This document shows positions 1-11,074 of a stretch of DNA of 64,000 nt, piece after piece. The stretch covers positions 377,972 to 441,971 of the forward strand of contig NZ_JAHKPV010000019.1 of assembly GCF_018860765.1 (NCBI RefSeq). The letters run 5' to 3'. The translations under genes and the position numbers were made by a program. The DNA is from Marinobacter salexigens (GTDB taxonomy: Bacteria; Pseudomonadota; Gammaproteobacteria; Pseudomonadales; Oleiphilaceae). The notes under the pieces were generated by a model that worked only from the letters and a program-made list of their open reading frames with translations, was not told the DNA's origin and did no database searches. The number at the start of each line of letters is the position of its first letter. The first letter of the stretch is position 1.

Positions 1-124
1 CAGGCAAAACTGGCGCCTGCAGTCTTTGCCTAAGCAAGTCTTTTACGAGCTCACCTCGCTGCAGCCCACTGTTTGCAGATTGGAACTCGTCATTGGCTGC
101 ATAGCCATCACGGTATGATTTCAC
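1..124 (-). other. Possible 5' end of an unidentified gene leaving the window
   Basis: On the minus strand the frame is open from a possible GTG at 122-124 to the window edge, giving about 41 residues of ordinary composition (it contains Ser-Tyr-Arg-Asp-Gly-Tyr and Leu-Val-Lys-Asp-Leu-Leu). The frame also continues open upstream of the GTG, with a TTG as an alternative start, and no convincing ribosome binding site is seen. A plus-strand frame is also open over part of this stretch, so coding is not certain. I cannot assign a family from this fragment. Confidence 0.2.
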
Positions 125-241
125 ACGCTGCCCCGAATACAACTTTAGTAGTGTTAGAAGGTTAAACCAACTAAGGGTTCGGCTGCAAAGTTTTGACGTG
201 GAAGCTATTAATTTGGCGGCAATTTTTTATCGCAAAAACAA

Positions 242-267
242 AAACGGCGGGCCAAGGCCCGCCGTTT
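242..267 (-). terminator. Rho-independent terminator after the DUF1329 gene
   Basis: A perfect 12-bp GC-rich inverted repeat (242-253 with 256-267) lies 21 bases past the stop codon. Read on the minus strand it is followed by a T-rich run, as expected for an intrinsic terminator ending the DUF1302-DUF1329 transcript. Confidence 0.8.
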
Positions 268-288
268 CCGAAAGATCCACCTTTACCC

Positions 289-1650
289 TTATCGGGTACC
301 TGCACGGCGCAATGCCGCTGGCGTGTAATCTCTAGACTGCCGCTTAACACCAAACTGGTACGGGTCGACCTCTTCGTTTGTCAGGCCTAGAACCAAGTAG
401 CGACCGGACAGAAGGTCATACAGCGTCTCAACCGCATACCAGGGCACAACCTGATCATAGAACTGCATCGAGTGTGCTTCCGCCACACGCCAGAGCTCGC
501 CACGGCCATCGAAATGGTCGATAACGGCGGCCTGCCAGGTATCTTCATCAAAAAAGAAGTCTCTCTGGCCGTAAATGTGACGCTCACCATCTTTAAGCGT
601 TGCACGTACATGCCAAACACGGTGAAGCTCGTAACGGGTCAAATCTTGATTTATGTGCCCTGCTTTAACGATTTGGTCATAAGTTAGGTCACGGTCCACA
701 AGTTTGTAGGAGTTGTATGGAATGTACATCTCCTTTTTGCCCAGCAATTCCCAGTTGTAGCGGTCTGGGGCGCCGTTAAACATGTCGAAGTTATCCGAGG
801 TACGCATGCCATCAGAGGCTGTACCCGGTCCGTCGTACGCGACCTGAGGGGCACGGCGAACGCGACGTTGGCCAGCGTTATAAACCCATGCACGGCGTGG
901 TTCTGAAACCTGATCAAGCGTTTCGTGAACCAGCAATACGTTACCAGCCAAACGTGCTGGCGCAGTAATAGCCTGCTTGAAGTAGAACAACACGTTGGCA
1001 TCTTCGCCCGGCTCGTAATCCTGCAGATAGGTTCTCCAACTCAGCTCATCCTGAAACTTTACAATGGAGTAAGCACCGTTTGCTGTAGGTGTTGCCTGCC
1101 CAACGTTACGCTGAACAGAGCCGCCACGGTAACGGGTAATGTGGTTCCAGATCACTTCCAACCCGTTCTGGGGAATCGGGAATGGTGTCGCGCTCTGGTA
1201 GTTAGCCATCCCGTTACCATTCTTGATCAATTCCGTTTTCGTCGCGTTTTTAACCGTCTCTTCCATTACGTCTTTCGGGTAGGCCCCTGTACGGTGCGTC
1301 TCGTATACCGGAAGAACGTAGTCTGGGTATTGCTTGATCATTGCCACCTGTCCGGGGGACAGCTTGTCGGCGTACTCTGCAACATTGCTCTGATCAATAG
1401 TGAACTTTGGCTTCTCGTTCGGGAACGGGTTCACATAAATACCGTCACCTTTGTACCCAGCCGGGGGCGTTGTAATGCCGCCATCCCACGCAGGTATTGC
1501 ACCACCATTACCTGCCTTTTCTGCACCCATGGGTGTTAGTGTATCACCCAGCTTAGCCGCTTCTTCGGCAGAAACTGCACCCCAAGCCTGACCTGCAAAC
1601 AAACTCGCCGCCAGAACACCCGTGGCCAGTAGTTTCTTGTTTAGTTTCAT
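289..1650 (-). CDS. DUF1329 domain-containing envelope protein
   Basis: This 453-residue protein begins with a clear Sec signal peptide: Lys-rich start, hydrophobic core at residues 7-22, likely cleavage near residue 24-25. The mature part has the length and sequence character of the DUF1329 family, predicted periplasmic or outer-membrane-associated proteins related to the LolA/LppX fold. The gene lies 33 bases downstream of a DUF1302 outer-membrane protein on the same strand, the usual partner of this family. The pair is often found near RND-type or lipid-handling genes and is thought to move hydrophobic compounds, but no substrate is established. A GAGG box precedes the ATG and a strong terminator follows the stop. 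Family assignment is firm; role is inference. Confidence 0.8.
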   Translation of the reverse strand: MKLNKKLLATGVLAASLFAGQAWGAVSAEEAAKLGDTLTPMGAEKAGNGGAIPAWDGGITTPPAGYKGDGIYVNPFPNEKPKFTIDQSNVAEYADKLSPGQVAMIKQYPDYVLPVYETHRTGAYPKDVMEETVKNATKTELIKNGNGMANYQSATPFPIPQNGLEVIWNHITRYRGGSVQRNVGQATPTANGAYSIVKFQDELSWRTYLQDYEPGEDANVLFYFKQAITAPARLAGNVLLVHETLDQVSEPRRAWVYNAGQRRVRRAPQVAYDGPGTASDGMRTSDNFDMFNGAPDRYNWELLGKKEMYIPYNSYKLVDRDLTYDQIVKAGHINQDLTRYELHRVWHVRATLKDGERHIYGQRDFFFDEDTWQAAVIDHFDGRGELWRVAEAHSMQFYDQVVPWYAVETLYDLLSGRYLVLGLTNEEVDPYQFGVKRQSRDYTPAALRRAGTR

Positions 1651-1683
1651 TTAAAATACCTCGTTAAACGAATTCTTGACGGT

Positions 1684-3537
1684 TTAGAATGAGTAGGAAA
1701 CGCTAGCACTCACGAAATCCCGGTCAGTCAACTCGTTATACGGCTTGCCACCGAAAAAGTTTGTGTAACCGATGTTACCGGTAATTTTGTTCTGGTAAAC
1801 CGCTTCAACGGACAAGCCAATCGCCTTGTTACCTTCGTTAAAGGCACCACCGGGCTGCGGGCCATAACCTTCTACATCATGACTCCAAGCCAACTGCGGC
1901 GATAGGTTGATACCCGCAAAGGCATTCGGGTAGCTCCATACCAGGCGTGAACGGTAGCCCCAGGAGAAGTCTGTGGTGAACCCGTCATTCGTGCAGTAGC
2001 TTGCGTTGATGTTGATGCCTGCCGCACAAACGTCAACCATGTTTCCACTGCCATCATCCGTCGGCAATGTGCCAAGGCCAAAGGTACCTGAGCGACCGTA
2101 ACGAGCCTCATCAAGACCTGGGAGGTCATGAATGTAAGTGGCGCCAAACTCTGTAATCAGCGACACACGGCTTGCGCCCATAATCTGATCAAAGAACTTA
2201 ATCAGCGTGAACTGGACCTGAGAAACGCCAAACCGGTCGTTACCCGAGACTTTGGATCCTGGCAAAAGCGTACCACCCGCTTCTTCGAGGCGTTGCTGCT
2301 CCAACTTACTGACTGGGCTACCGTCGGCTGGGTTTTGTAATCTAATACCACCGTATATCAGCTCAAACGCGTTCCATTGCAGGGGCATTTTGTCGCGATA
2401 GGAGTACTCCGCGCCCAATGACCAACCACCCGGAGTGTTGGTGTTGATACTGATACCGTAAAGGTTAATATCTTCCGGATATTCAATAAAGTAGCTCGGA
2501 AACTGTTCGCCGGTATCTTTGATAGTACCGCTTACATAAGGTAGACGGCTGTTGTACTTGATGTAGTAGAAGCCCAGCTCCGAATCATTCAGCGCTGGAA
2601 CATACCAACGCATTGCTACACCAAACTGGTCCTTCGAATCGGCTTCCACATCTGCAAGGCGAGGTGCCACAAATCCCTGAGCCAGAGCTTGCGAGTCAGA
2701 GAGCTGGCCTGCAAGCAGTACTGGGCCACAGCCGTCGGCTGCAAAATCATTAGTAGAGAAAAATGTGCCACAGTCATCCGGACGGACAGGCGCCCAATCT
2801 GTCTGTACAAACGTTTCCAGTGTGACGTTCTCTGTTATACCGGCTGACATGTAGAACATTTCAACAGGTAGAAGAGCATCTTTGAGCTCAGAGCCGGGGG
2901 CACGGAAAGCTGGTATATCAACAGGGTTGATGGTGTTAATCCCCCCCTGAATAAAGGTACTCTCACCCCAGCTCAGCACTTGCTTACCGTAGCGTACGCT
3001 CAGAGGAACATCACCCAGATACCAATCGGTAAATACATAAGCATCGAGAATTTCGCCGCCCGATGCGTTACCTTTTGCTGAGCTGTTAAGCTCACGGCGC
3101 TGACCAACATCATCAACTGCACGTCTTTCATCTTTTAGTTCGAAGTCATACCAGTAACGACCGCGAACCAAACCACCGACACGGGTCAGATACTGGCTAT
3201 CGACTGCATAATCAAGGAACAGCTCGCTGTTACCTTTAACAATCTTGGAGTAGGTATCACCCTTTTCAAAGTTCAGGTTGCCGTCATCGTAGTTGTTCGT
3301 TGATGCCCCCTGAGTGGTGTTAGCAAACTGCGGACCCAAATTACCTTGTGCTATCAGGCGCTGATCGCGCTCGGCAACTCGCCACCCTGCCCCAGCAGAG
3401 AGAGTGGTGTTGAACTGCGCTTCCACATCCCCCATGTAAAAAGAGTATGCAGATGCGTGGCCGGACATACCGGCCGCCACTGCCACGGCAAGCGGTAATC
3501 TTGTCCAACGCTGCCATTGATGTGTTTTTCTTGTCAT
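1684..3537 (-). CDS. DUF1302 family outer-membrane beta-barrel protein
   Basis: The chosen ATG at 3535-3537 gives 617 residues and a good signal peptide (basic N-terminus, hydrophobic residues 14-24, Ala-Ser-Ala cleavage at about residue 30), with a GGAG box about 10 bases upstream. An in-frame GTG at 3591 would add 18 polar residues and is less likely. The mature protein alternates aromatic and polar residues, and the chain ends in Ser-Tyr-Ser-Phe, the terminal aromatic typical of outer-membrane barrels. It matches the DUF1302 family, which usually pairs with DUF1329, here the next gene downstream. Together they probably form an envelope system for hydrophobic compounds; the substrate is unknown. 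Confidence 0.8.
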   Translation of the reverse strand: MTRKTHQWQRWTRLPLAVAVAAGMSGHASAYSFYMGDVEAQFNTTLSAGAGWRVAERDQRLIAQGNLGPQFANTTQGASTNNYDDGNLNFEKGDTYSKIVKGNSELFLDYAVDSQYLTRVGGLVRGRYWYDFELKDERRAVDDVGQRRELNSSAKGNASGGEILDAYVFTDWYLGDVPLSVRYGKQVLSWGESTFIQGGINTINPVDIPAFRAPGSELKDALLPVEMFYMSAGITENVTLETFVQTDWAPVRPDDCGTFFSTNDFAADGCGPVLLAGQLSDSQALAQGFVAPRLADVEADSKDQFGVAMRWYVPALNDSELGFYYIKYNSRLPYVSGTIKDTGEQFPSYFIEYPEDINLYGISINTNTPGGWSLGAEYSYRDKMPLQWNAFELIYGGIRLQNPADGSPVSKLEQQRLEEAGGTLLPGSKVSGNDRFGVSQVQFTLIKFFDQIMGASRVSLITEFGATYIHDLPGLDEARYGRSGTFGLGTLPTDDGSGNMVDVCAAGININASYCTNDGFTTDFSWGYRSRLVWSYPNAFAGINLSPQLAWSHDVEGYGPQPGGAFNEGNKAIGLSVEAVYQNKITGNIGYTNFFGGKPYNELTDRDFVSASVSYSF

Positions 3538-3792
3538 TGGAAGGCTACTCCATTGTTGTTCTGAGTCGCTGCTCTGATTATTGGTATTCACGAAGTATTG
3601 GAGGCTTCATGCACAGTGCTCGTGATGTAGGCACTATAGCTAACGCTGTCCAGTGCTTTGATCAGCCAAAAGTATGATTTTGCTCTCACCACCTGCTCAC
3701 CGCCCCGATCAGTGTCGGGTTTACTCGCACGCATTCACTATAGACAAGAATTCCGCATGCAACCACTTTGCTTTTGATGGTTTTTTCCACGG

Positions 3793-4926
3793 TTAGGGCT
3801 TATGCGGTGCCTCCAGATACTCCTGAGACTGCATTTCCAGGAGGCGCGATTCAGTACGTTCAAATTCGAAGCTTAGGCGGCCACCGGAGTATAGCTGGGT
3901 GATAGGCGCTGCTGCGGAAATGATGACTTTTACGTTGCGATCGTAGAACTCGTCAATCATGTTTACGAAGCGACGGGATTGGTCATCCTTGTCACCTCCG
4001 AGCACAGGCACATTACTGACAATGATCGCGTGAAACTGGCGGGCCATTTCAATGTAATCATTCTGGCTGCGAGGCCCGTCGCACACGTCTTTAAAATCAA
4101 ACCAAACCACATCATCCGCGTGCGCTTGGGCAGGAATCTTACGGCCATTAATTTCCATGCTTTTACTGTGCTTGCCGGCTTCAACCGCCAGCGCATCAAA
4201 ACTTTGCCGCAAGCTGGCGTCAGCATCGGCGCCCAGAGGCGAGTAGTAGAGTTCGGCTTGCTCTAGCGTTCGCAGACGATAGTCTACGCCACCGTCTACA
4301 TTCACCACATCTGTGTATTTATTTACAAGCGCAATGGCTGGCAGGAAGCGCGCCCTTTGCAGCCCATCCTTATAAAGACCATCGGGAATGATGTTGGACG
4401 TACACACTAACGAGACACCCCGCTTGAACAGCCCCTCCATTAGAGTTGCGAGGATCATGGCATCGCCGATATCGGAAACAAAAAACTCGTCAAAGCAGAT
4501 TACACGGGTTTCATCGGCAAACTTTTTAGCCACCAAATCCAAGGGGTCTTTTTTGCCTTTAACGTTTTTCAGTTCTTGGTGAACACGCTGCATAAAGCGG
4601 TGAAAATGCACGCGCATCTTGCGCTTAAACGGTAGGGACTCGTAAAAAGTGTCCATCAGGTAGGTTTTTCCGCGGCCTACCCCACCCCAGAAGTACAGGC
4701 CTTTAACGGGTTCTTCTTTGCCTTTTTTCAACTTGCGCCGCAATTTGGTTACGGGTTTGCTGCGTTCGCTTTCCGCTTTCACCAGTTTGTCGTAAAGTGT
4801 CTGCAGACGTCGGATCGCATCCGCCTGTGCAGGGTCTTTGTGAAACTCCGGTTGCTCAAGATCCTTTTGGTAACGCTGCCAAGGTGTCTCGCTTGCAGTG
4901 GTTTCAGAAAGCATAGAATCTGTCAT
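3793..4926 (-). CDS. zapE: Cell division protein ZapE (AFG1-like ATPase)
   Basis: The 377-residue product is an AFG1/ZapE-family P-loop ATPase. The Walker A motif GGVGRGKT is at residues 81-88 and the Walker B segment Val-Ile-Cys-Phe-Asp-Glu follows about 70 residues later. ZapE is a Z-ring-associated ATPase that supports division under low oxygen or high temperature in Escherichia coli. The ATG at 4924-4926 was chosen over the longer frame from 4950 because the extra eight residues are not family-like. The gene is divergent from zapG, as in many gammaproteobacteria, with 191 bases between the two starts. The 201 bases between this gene and the GTG of the DUF1302 frame show no gene. Confidence 0.9.
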   Translation of the reverse strand: MTDSMLSETTASETPWQRYQKDLEQPEFHKDPAQADAIRRLQTLYDKLVKAESERSKPVTKLRRKLKKGKEEPVKGLYFWGGVGRGKTYLMDTFYESLPFKRKMRVHFHRFMQRVHQELKNVKGKKDPLDLVAKKFADETRVICFDEFFVSDIGDAMILATLMEGLFKRGVSLVCTSNIIPDGLYKDGLQRARFLPAIALVNKYTDVVNVDGGVDYRLRTLEQAELYYSPLGADADASLRQSFDALAVEAGKHSKSMEINGRKIPAQAHADDVVWFDFKDVCDGPRSQNDYIEMARQFHAIIVSNVPVLGGDKDDQSRRFVNMIDEFYDRNVKVIISAAAPITQLYSGGRLSFEFERTESRLLEMQSQEYLEAPHKP

Positions 4927-5065
4927 CAGGAATTCCCGGAGTCTGATCATGGATTTTGGCGGCGCATTATCGCGTATTTACGCTTTTTTCGCCACGCTGG
5001 CGAGCCGCTGGGCAATACGACGATTGGCGCAGCATTCAGGCATGGGCTGTTTAGGCTGCGAGCGT

Positions 5066-5071
5066 TATACT
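5066..5071 (+). promoter_or_regulatory. Candidate -10 element for zapG
   Basis: TATACT lies 46 bases before the zapG ATG in the zapE-zapG divergent region. No convincing -35 is visible at the right spacing, so support is moderate. Confidence 0.35.
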
Positions 5072-5117
5072 CTCTAGTGGATTAGCTCATTTTCAAAGCA
5101 ACAGGACGACGAAACAT

Positions 5118-5546
5118 ATGACAAACCTGATTCTGGCAGCGGTAGCCGCATTGATTGTTGGCATTGTCATCGGAGTGATTTTTGGCCGTTCGGGGCAAGG
5201 TTCTTCGCTTCGGCAGCGCCGTGCGGAACAACAGGCAGAAGAGGTGCGTAACGAGTACACCCGCTATCAGGCTCAGGTAAACGAGCATTTTATGGAATCG
5301 GCGGATTTGTTGCGCCGTTTCAATGACGCTTACCGGGATGTAAACCAGCATATGGCTCGCGGGGCGAATCGTCTTTGCAATGATGAAGACTGGATGGCCG
5401 AGCTTGCCGAGCAGACTTCCCGCAAGCGTCTGGAAGAAGTTAGTGAGGATGGTCTTGAGCCACCCAGAGATTACGCGCCTAAGACTTCCGGGACGCTTTC
5501 CGAGGACTTTGGCTTAAAGAAGGGTGATAAGGCTGCCGAGGCCTGA
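5118..5546 (+). CDS. zapG: Division-associated membrane protein ZapG (YhcB, DUF1043)
   Basis: A single N-terminal transmembrane helix spans about residues 3-23 (Ile, Val, Ala and Gly rich). A long charged coiled-coil region of about 70 residues and an unstructured tail follow. At 142 residues it has the normal size and architecture of the YhcB/ZapG family, an inner-membrane protein that links cell division, elongation and envelope synthesis. It stands divergent from zapE, its common neighbour. The stop is only 10 bases from the stop of the convergent Nif3-like gene, so the two transcripts must end in a shared short region. Confidence 0.85.
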   Translation: MTNLILAAVAALIVGIVIGVIFGRSGQGSSLRQRRAEQQAEEVRNEYTRYQAQVNEHFMESADLLRRFNDAYRDVNQHMARGANRLCNDEDWMAELAEQTSRKRLEEVSEDGLEPPRDYAPKTSGTLSEDFGLKKGDKAAEA

Positions 5547-5556
5547 GGACAGCTAT

Positions 5557-6300
5557 CTAAACTGGGTTATCGCAGTCGATAAAACGGTGTTTGACTCCAA
5601 ATTCTTTTTCTAGCGCCTCTCCCAGTGCTTTCACTCCATAGCGCTCTGTGGCGTGATGACCTGCTGCGTAATAATGGATTCCGCACTCGCGGGCAGTATG
5701 AGTGGTGGGTTCGGAAATCTCGCCACTGAGATAGGCGTCGAGGTCAGCGTCAATGGCTGCATTGATGAAACCTTGTGCAGCACCGGTGCACCACCCTACC
5801 CGTTTGATTTCGGCCTTCCCGGCTCCGACTTTTAGCGGTTCGCGGTGGAGCGCTCGGGCAATATGAAGGGAAAACTTTTCGGGGCTCATAGCTTCCAGCA
5901 ACTCGCCTTCCCACACCAGTCCATTTAACGGGCGGGGATTTTCAATACCGAGGATATCCGCCAATTGGCGATTGTTGCCGTATTCGGGATGGTCGTCCAA
6001 TGGGAGATGGTAGGCGACCAAGTTTATATCATTGTCTAGCAATCGCTTTAAGCGCTCACGCTTCATGCCCCGTATAGCTTGATCTTCGCCTTTCCAGAAG
6101 TAACCGTGGTGGACGATCAGCATGTCGGCATTTGCTGCTATGGCAGCTTCTATGAGATCACGGGAGGCGGTTACGCCGGTGACTATGGTGTTGATCTCAC
6201 TTTTGCCTTCGACTTGCAGGCCGTTGGGGCAATAGTCCTGAAAGTTCTCAGGCTGCAGCCATTCATTCAGAACCGCAAGAATGCTTTCGCGTGTTGTCAT
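5557..6300 (-). CDS. Nif3-like dinuclear metal centre protein (YbgI family)
   Basis: At 247 residues this is a full-length bacterial Nif3/YbgI protein. The family forms toroidal hexamers with two metal ions per subunit. Metal-ligand motifs are visible: His-His at residues 64-65 in VHHGYFWKG, and a C-terminal Gly-His-His-Ala-Thr-Glu-Arg-Tyr-Gly. It is often called GTP cyclohydrolase 1 type 2 by homology, but a physiological reaction is not well established. It is not obviously in an operon with the his genes upstream: a structured repeat lies between them. Confidence 0.88.
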   Translation of the reverse strand: MTTRESILAVLNEWLQPENFQDYCPNGLQVEGKSEINTIVTGVTASRDLIEAAIAANADMLIVHHGYFWKGEDQAIRGMKRERLKRLLDNDINLVAYHLPLDDHPEYGNNRQLADILGIENPRPLNGLVWEGELLEAMSPEKFSLHIARALHREPLKVGAGKAEIKRVGWCTGAAQGFINAAIDADLDAYLSGEISEPTTHTARECGIHYYAAGHHATERYGVKALGEALEKEFGVKHRFIDCDNPV

Positions 6301-6334
6301 GCGTTTTCTCCGCGTATATCACCGAAATTCAGGC

Positions 6335-6444
6335 GAGCGGGGCGCAGCTAGGCTTCCGGGAATGCCGGCGGCCAAGGATGGCCGACGACAAGCGCACATG
6401 GATGTGCTCGTAGCGGTTCCCGGAAGCCTCGCTGCGCCTCGCTC
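6335..6444 (+). ncRNA. TwoAYGGAY-like structured element, copy A
   Basis: Outer arms 6335-6362 and 6417-6444 are 28-nt inverted repeats with two mismatches. The 54-nt core between them holds two small hairpins: GGCC-AAGGAT-GGCC, and GCAC-ATGGAT-GTGC. The GGA triplets start at 6376 and 6400, 24 nt apart. This architecture matches the TwoAYGGAY RNA motif, whose function is unknown. It lies between hisC and the Nif3-like gene, both on the minus strand, so the GGA-bearing strand is antisense to them. The long outer stem may also act as a terminator for the his genes. Confidence 0.65.
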
Positions 6445-6462
6445 TTACCGTGAGCCTTAAGG

Positions 6463-7515
6463 CTAGGGTAATCGAAGAGCAGAGATCAATGCGCCATTTT
6501 GCTCTGGGGTACCAATGGTAATCCGCAAAAACTCGCTGATTCTTGGCTTGTTGAAATGGCGAACAATGATGCCCTGCTCTCTGAGCGCTTTGGCCAAGCT
6601 TTCACCGGACTTTTCTTTGTGGCGAGCAAACACGAAGTTGGCTTTGGAGGGTAGAACTTCAAAGTTCAGGTCTTCCAAGGCCTTAGTCACGCGCTCCCGC
6701 TCAGAGATTACACCCTCACAGGACTTCTGGAACCACTCTTGATCTTCATAGGCGGCTTTTGCTCCAGCCTGCGCCAGTCTGTCCAACGGGTAGCTATTGA
6801 AGCTATTCTTAACGCGATTCAGCGCTTCAATCAGTTCTGTGTGCCCGATGGCAAACCCAACTCGCAAGCCAGCCAATGAGCGGGCTTTGGAAAGCGTTTG
6901 GCAAACAAGCAGGTTAGGATATTGATCCACAAGTTTGATGGCGGATTCGCCGCCAAAATCCACATAAGCTTCATCGACCACGACAACACGCTCGGAGTTG
7001 GCCCGCAAGATAGCCTCTACGTGCTCCAGCCCAAGATAGCGGCCCGTGGGCGCATTGGGGTTGGGGAAGATAACTCCCCCGTTGGGCTGTTTGTAGTCGT
7101 CCGGATTGATCTCGAAGCTGTCTGTGAGGGGTACTTTGGTGCCTTCAATATTATAAAGACCGCAGTACACCGGATAGAAGCTGTAGGTAACATCCGGGAA
7201 CAGGATGGGCTCGCCATGCTGGAAAAGGGCATAAAATATGTGAGCCAGCACTTCATCTGAGCCGTTGCCGAGAAATACTTGCTCGGGTTTTACGCTGTGA
7301 TAGTCAGCGATGGTTTGGCGCAGGCCTTCGCCTTCGGGGTCCGGGTAGAGGCGCAGGCTGTCGTTGAGTTCAGCTTGAATGGCTTCTATGACTTTTGGTG
7401 ATGGCCCGTAAGGGTTCTCGTTGGTATTTAGCTTTACCAGATTGGTCATCTTTGGCTGTTCGCCCGGTACGTAAGGAACCAGGCTTTTCACCATTGGACT
7501 CCAGAACTTACTCAT
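6463..7515 (-). CDS. hisC: Histidinol-phosphate aminotransferase
   Basis: HisC is a PLP enzyme converting imidazole-acetol phosphate and glutamate to histidinol phosphate. The 350-residue protein shows the class-II aminotransferase pattern: Asn-Glu-Asn-Pro near residue 32, Asn-Ala-Pro-Thr-Gly near 154, Asp-Glu-Ala-Tyr at 181-184, and the PLP lysine at 210 in Leu-Ser-Lys-Ala-Arg-Ser. The ATG at 7513-7515 has an AGGA box about 9 bases upstream and overlaps the end of hisD by 8 bases, which suggests translational coupling. The longer open frame to 7566 lies inside hisD and was rejected. It is the last gene of the mla-murA-his run. Confidence 0.95.
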   Translation of the reverse strand: MSKFWSPMVKSLVPYVPGEQPKMTNLVKLNTNENPYGPSPKVIEAIQAELNDSLRLYPDPEGEGLRQTIADYHSVKPEQVFLGNGSDEVLAHIFYALFQHGEPILFPDVTYSFYPVYCGLYNIEGTKVPLTDSFEINPDDYKQPNGGVIFPNPNAPTGRYLGLEHVEAILRANSERVVVVDEAYVDFGGESAIKLVDQYPNLLVCQTLSKARSLAGLRVGFAIGHTELIEALNRVKNSFNSYPLDRLAQAGAKAAYEDQEWFQKSCEGVISERERVTKALEDLNFEVLPSKANFVFARHKEKSGESLAKALREQGIIVRHFNKPRISEFLRITIGTPEQNGALISALRLP

Positions 7516-8818
7516 CGTTTTGAATCCTGTACTCAGCTGAACGAGCATGGGCAGTAAGCCCCTCACCTCGCGCCAAAACCGACGCGACGCGACCCATCCG
7601 GTCTGCGCCCTTGGCGCTGAAACCTATGATAGACGAACGCTTCTGGAAGTCGTATACACCCAGCGGTGAAGAGAACCGAGCTGTACCGCTGGTGGGCAAC
7701 ACATGGTTCGGGCCAGCGCAGTAGTCGCCCAAAGCTTCAGCGGTATATCGCCCCATGAAGATGGCGCCAGCGTGACGGATTTCATCCAATAAGGCTTCGG
7801 GAGCTTCTACCGATAGCTCCAAGTGTTCGGGAGCGATGCGGTTGGAAACCTTAGCCGCCTCGCTTAGGTCTGTAACCTGTATCAAGGCCGCCCGGTCAGT
7901 CATGGACGTGCGGATAATGTCAGCTCGCTCCATGGTGGGTAGCAATTTGTTGATACTGGCTTCAACGGCATCCAAAAAATCGGCGTCCGGGCTGATCAAT
8001 ATGGACTGGGCTTGCTCATCGTGCTCAGCCTGAGAGAACAGATCCATCGCGATCCAGTCCGGGTCGGTTTTGCCGTCGCAGATCACAAGAATTTCCGAAG
8101 GGCCAGCGATCATGTCGATTCCGACAGTGCCGAAGACTTCCCGTTTCGCTGTGGCCACAAAAATATTACCGGGCCCAACGATTTTATCGACAGCAGGGAT
8201 GGTTTCAGTACCGTATGCCAGAGCACCAACAGCTTGCGCACCACCTACGGTGAATACGCGATCAACGCCTGCGATAGCGGCTGCGGCAAGAACCAGATCA
8301 TTCACTACTCCATCCGGGGTGGGCACAACCATAATGACTTCGCCTACACCGGCCACCTTGGCGGGAATAGCGTTCATCAAAACAGAAGAAGGATAAGCCG
8401 CTTTACCACCAGGCACATACAGCCCGGCACGATCCAGTGGCGTTACCTTCTGGCCAAGCACGGTGCCGTCTTCGTCTTGATACTGCCACGACTTCTGGTT
8501 CTGGCGCTCGTGATAATCCCGAACCCGGTCAGCAGCCTGCTCCAGCGCGACGCGCTGGTCTTCTGGAATAGCTCTCAAAGCCTGCTGCAAACGATTCTGG
8601 CTCATCTCCAGCTCAGCAACGCTGTCAACATTCAGCCGATCAAACTTCTCCGTAAACTCCAGAATCGCTTCATCACCGCGAGTTTTAACTTGATGCAGAA
8701 TATGACGCACTGACTCGTTTACCTGATGATCAACGCTGTCATCCCAAGCCAGCAGCGTGGCTAGCTGGCTATCGAAGTCATTTTGGGAGGCGTTTAATCG
8801 TTTGATGTTAACGGTCAT
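7508..8818 (-). CDS. hisD: Histidinol dehydrogenase
   Basis: HisD is a zinc enzyme that oxidises histidinol to histidine in two NAD-dependent steps, the end of histidine synthesis. The length (436 residues) is normal. Family signatures are visible, including Gly-Pro-Gly-Asn with Ala-Lys-Arg-Glu-Val, the Ile-Ala-Gly-Pro-Ser-Glu segment and the C-terminal [19 protein letters not shown] signature. It lies 29 bases after hisG and overlaps hisC by 8 bases, so the three are very likely co-transcribed. Confidence 0.96.
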   Translation of the reverse strand: MTVNIKRLNASQNDFDSQLATLLAWDDSVDHQVNESVRHILHQVKTRGDEAILEFTEKFDRLNVDSVAELEMSQNRLQQALRAIPEDQRVALEQAADRVRDYHERQNQKSWQYQDEDGTVLGQKVTPLDRAGLYVPGGKAAYPSSVLMNAIPAKVAGVGEVIMVVPTPDGVVNDLVLAAAAIAGVDRVFTVGGAQAVGALAYGTETIPAVDKIVGPGNIFVATAKREVFGTVGIDMIAGPSEILVICDGKTDPDWIAMDLFSQAEHDEQAQSILISPDADFLDAVEASINKLLPTMERADIIRTSMTDRAALIQVTDLSEAAKVSNRIAPEHLELSVEAPEALLDEIRHAGAIFMGRYTAEALGDYCAGPNHVLPTSGTARFSSPLGVYDFQKRSSIIGFSAKGADRMGRVASVLARGEGLTAHARSAEYRIQNDE

Positions 8819-8847
8819 TGCTCAAATCCTGCTTTGGATTATTAACT

Positions 8848-9486
8848 TTATCTACGTTTATCGACGGCTGACGCCATCTTCTCAATGATGGGGTTAATCT
8901 GATGATGCTTCATCTTCATCGAAGCACGATTCACCACCAGTCTGGTGCTAATGTGGTCAATCAGCTCACGGGCTTCAAGTCCATTTGCTTTCAGAGTATT
9001 ACCGGTATCCACGATATCAACTATCTCGTCAGCCAGACCCAAAATCGGCGCCAACTCCATCGCACCATACAGCTTGATGATATCCGCCTGCCGACCCTGC
9101 GCCGCATAATACCGGCGGGCCATATTAACAAACTTGGTTGCCACACGGATGCGCCCGGCAGGGGGCGTTCCGCCCTTTGGCCCAGCCGTCATCAGACGAC
9201 AACGGGCAATGTTCAGATCCAGTGGCTCATAAAGCCCTTCACCGCCATGCTCCATCAGCACATCTTTACCCGTTACACCTAAATCCGCACCACCGTACTG
9301 TACATAAGTAGGCACATCGGTTGCGCGAAGAATAAGCACCCGCACATTAGGATCAGTGGTGGGAAACACCAGTTTGCGGGATTTTTTAATATCATCAACT
9401 AGCTCAATCCCGGCTTCCGCCAGTAATGGCAGAGTTTCTTCCAGGATTCGCCCCTTCGACAAGGCGATGGTAATGGAATCTGTCAT
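8848..9486 (-). CDS. hisG: ATP phosphoribosyltransferase, short form
   Basis: HisG joins ATP and PRPP in the first committed step of histidine synthesis. The ATG at 9484-9486, preceded by GGAAGGAC, gives 212 residues beginning [12 protein letters not shown]. This is the short HisG form lacking the C-terminal regulatory domain of the roughly 300-residue enterobacterial enzyme. Short HisG normally needs the HisRS-like partner HisZ for activity and histidine feedback. No hisZ is in this window, so it should lie elsewhere. The gene follows murA by 29 bases, an arrangement common in Pseudomonas relatives. Confidence 0.94.
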   Translation of the reverse strand: MTDSITIALSKGRILEETLPLLAEAGIELVDDIKKSRKLVFPTTDPNVRVLILRATDVPTYVQYGGADLGVTGKDVLMEHGGEGLYEPLDLNIARCRLMTAGPKGGTPPAGRIRVATKFVNMARRYYAAQGRQADIIKLYGAMELAPILGLADEIVDIVDTGNTLKANGLEARELIDHISTRLVVNRASMKMKHHQINPIIEKMASAVDKRR

Positions 9487-9515
9487 GCGTCCTTCCGGTT
9501 TCCCGTTTGTGTCTG

Positions 9516-11049
<1,534 letters not shown>

Positions 11050-11074
11050 AGTAAATCCTCAGGTATTTATGAAA

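Noticed and set aside
925..1539. A 204-codon plus-strand frame within the DUF1329 gene
   Set aside because: It is antisense to a gene with clear signal peptide and family pattern, has a Cys/Arg/Val-rich composition unlike a real protein, and has no ribosome binding site.
6335..6444. Copy A as a simple Rho-independent terminator
   Set aside because: A long stem is present, but the two inner hairpins with conserved loops and lack of a T-run make a plain terminator an incomplete explanation. Copies C and E lie between gene starts.
8012..8713. A 233-codon plus-strand frame inside hisD
   Set aside because: It is a shadow of a highly conserved enzyme gene on the other strand, with Asn/His/Ser-rich composition.
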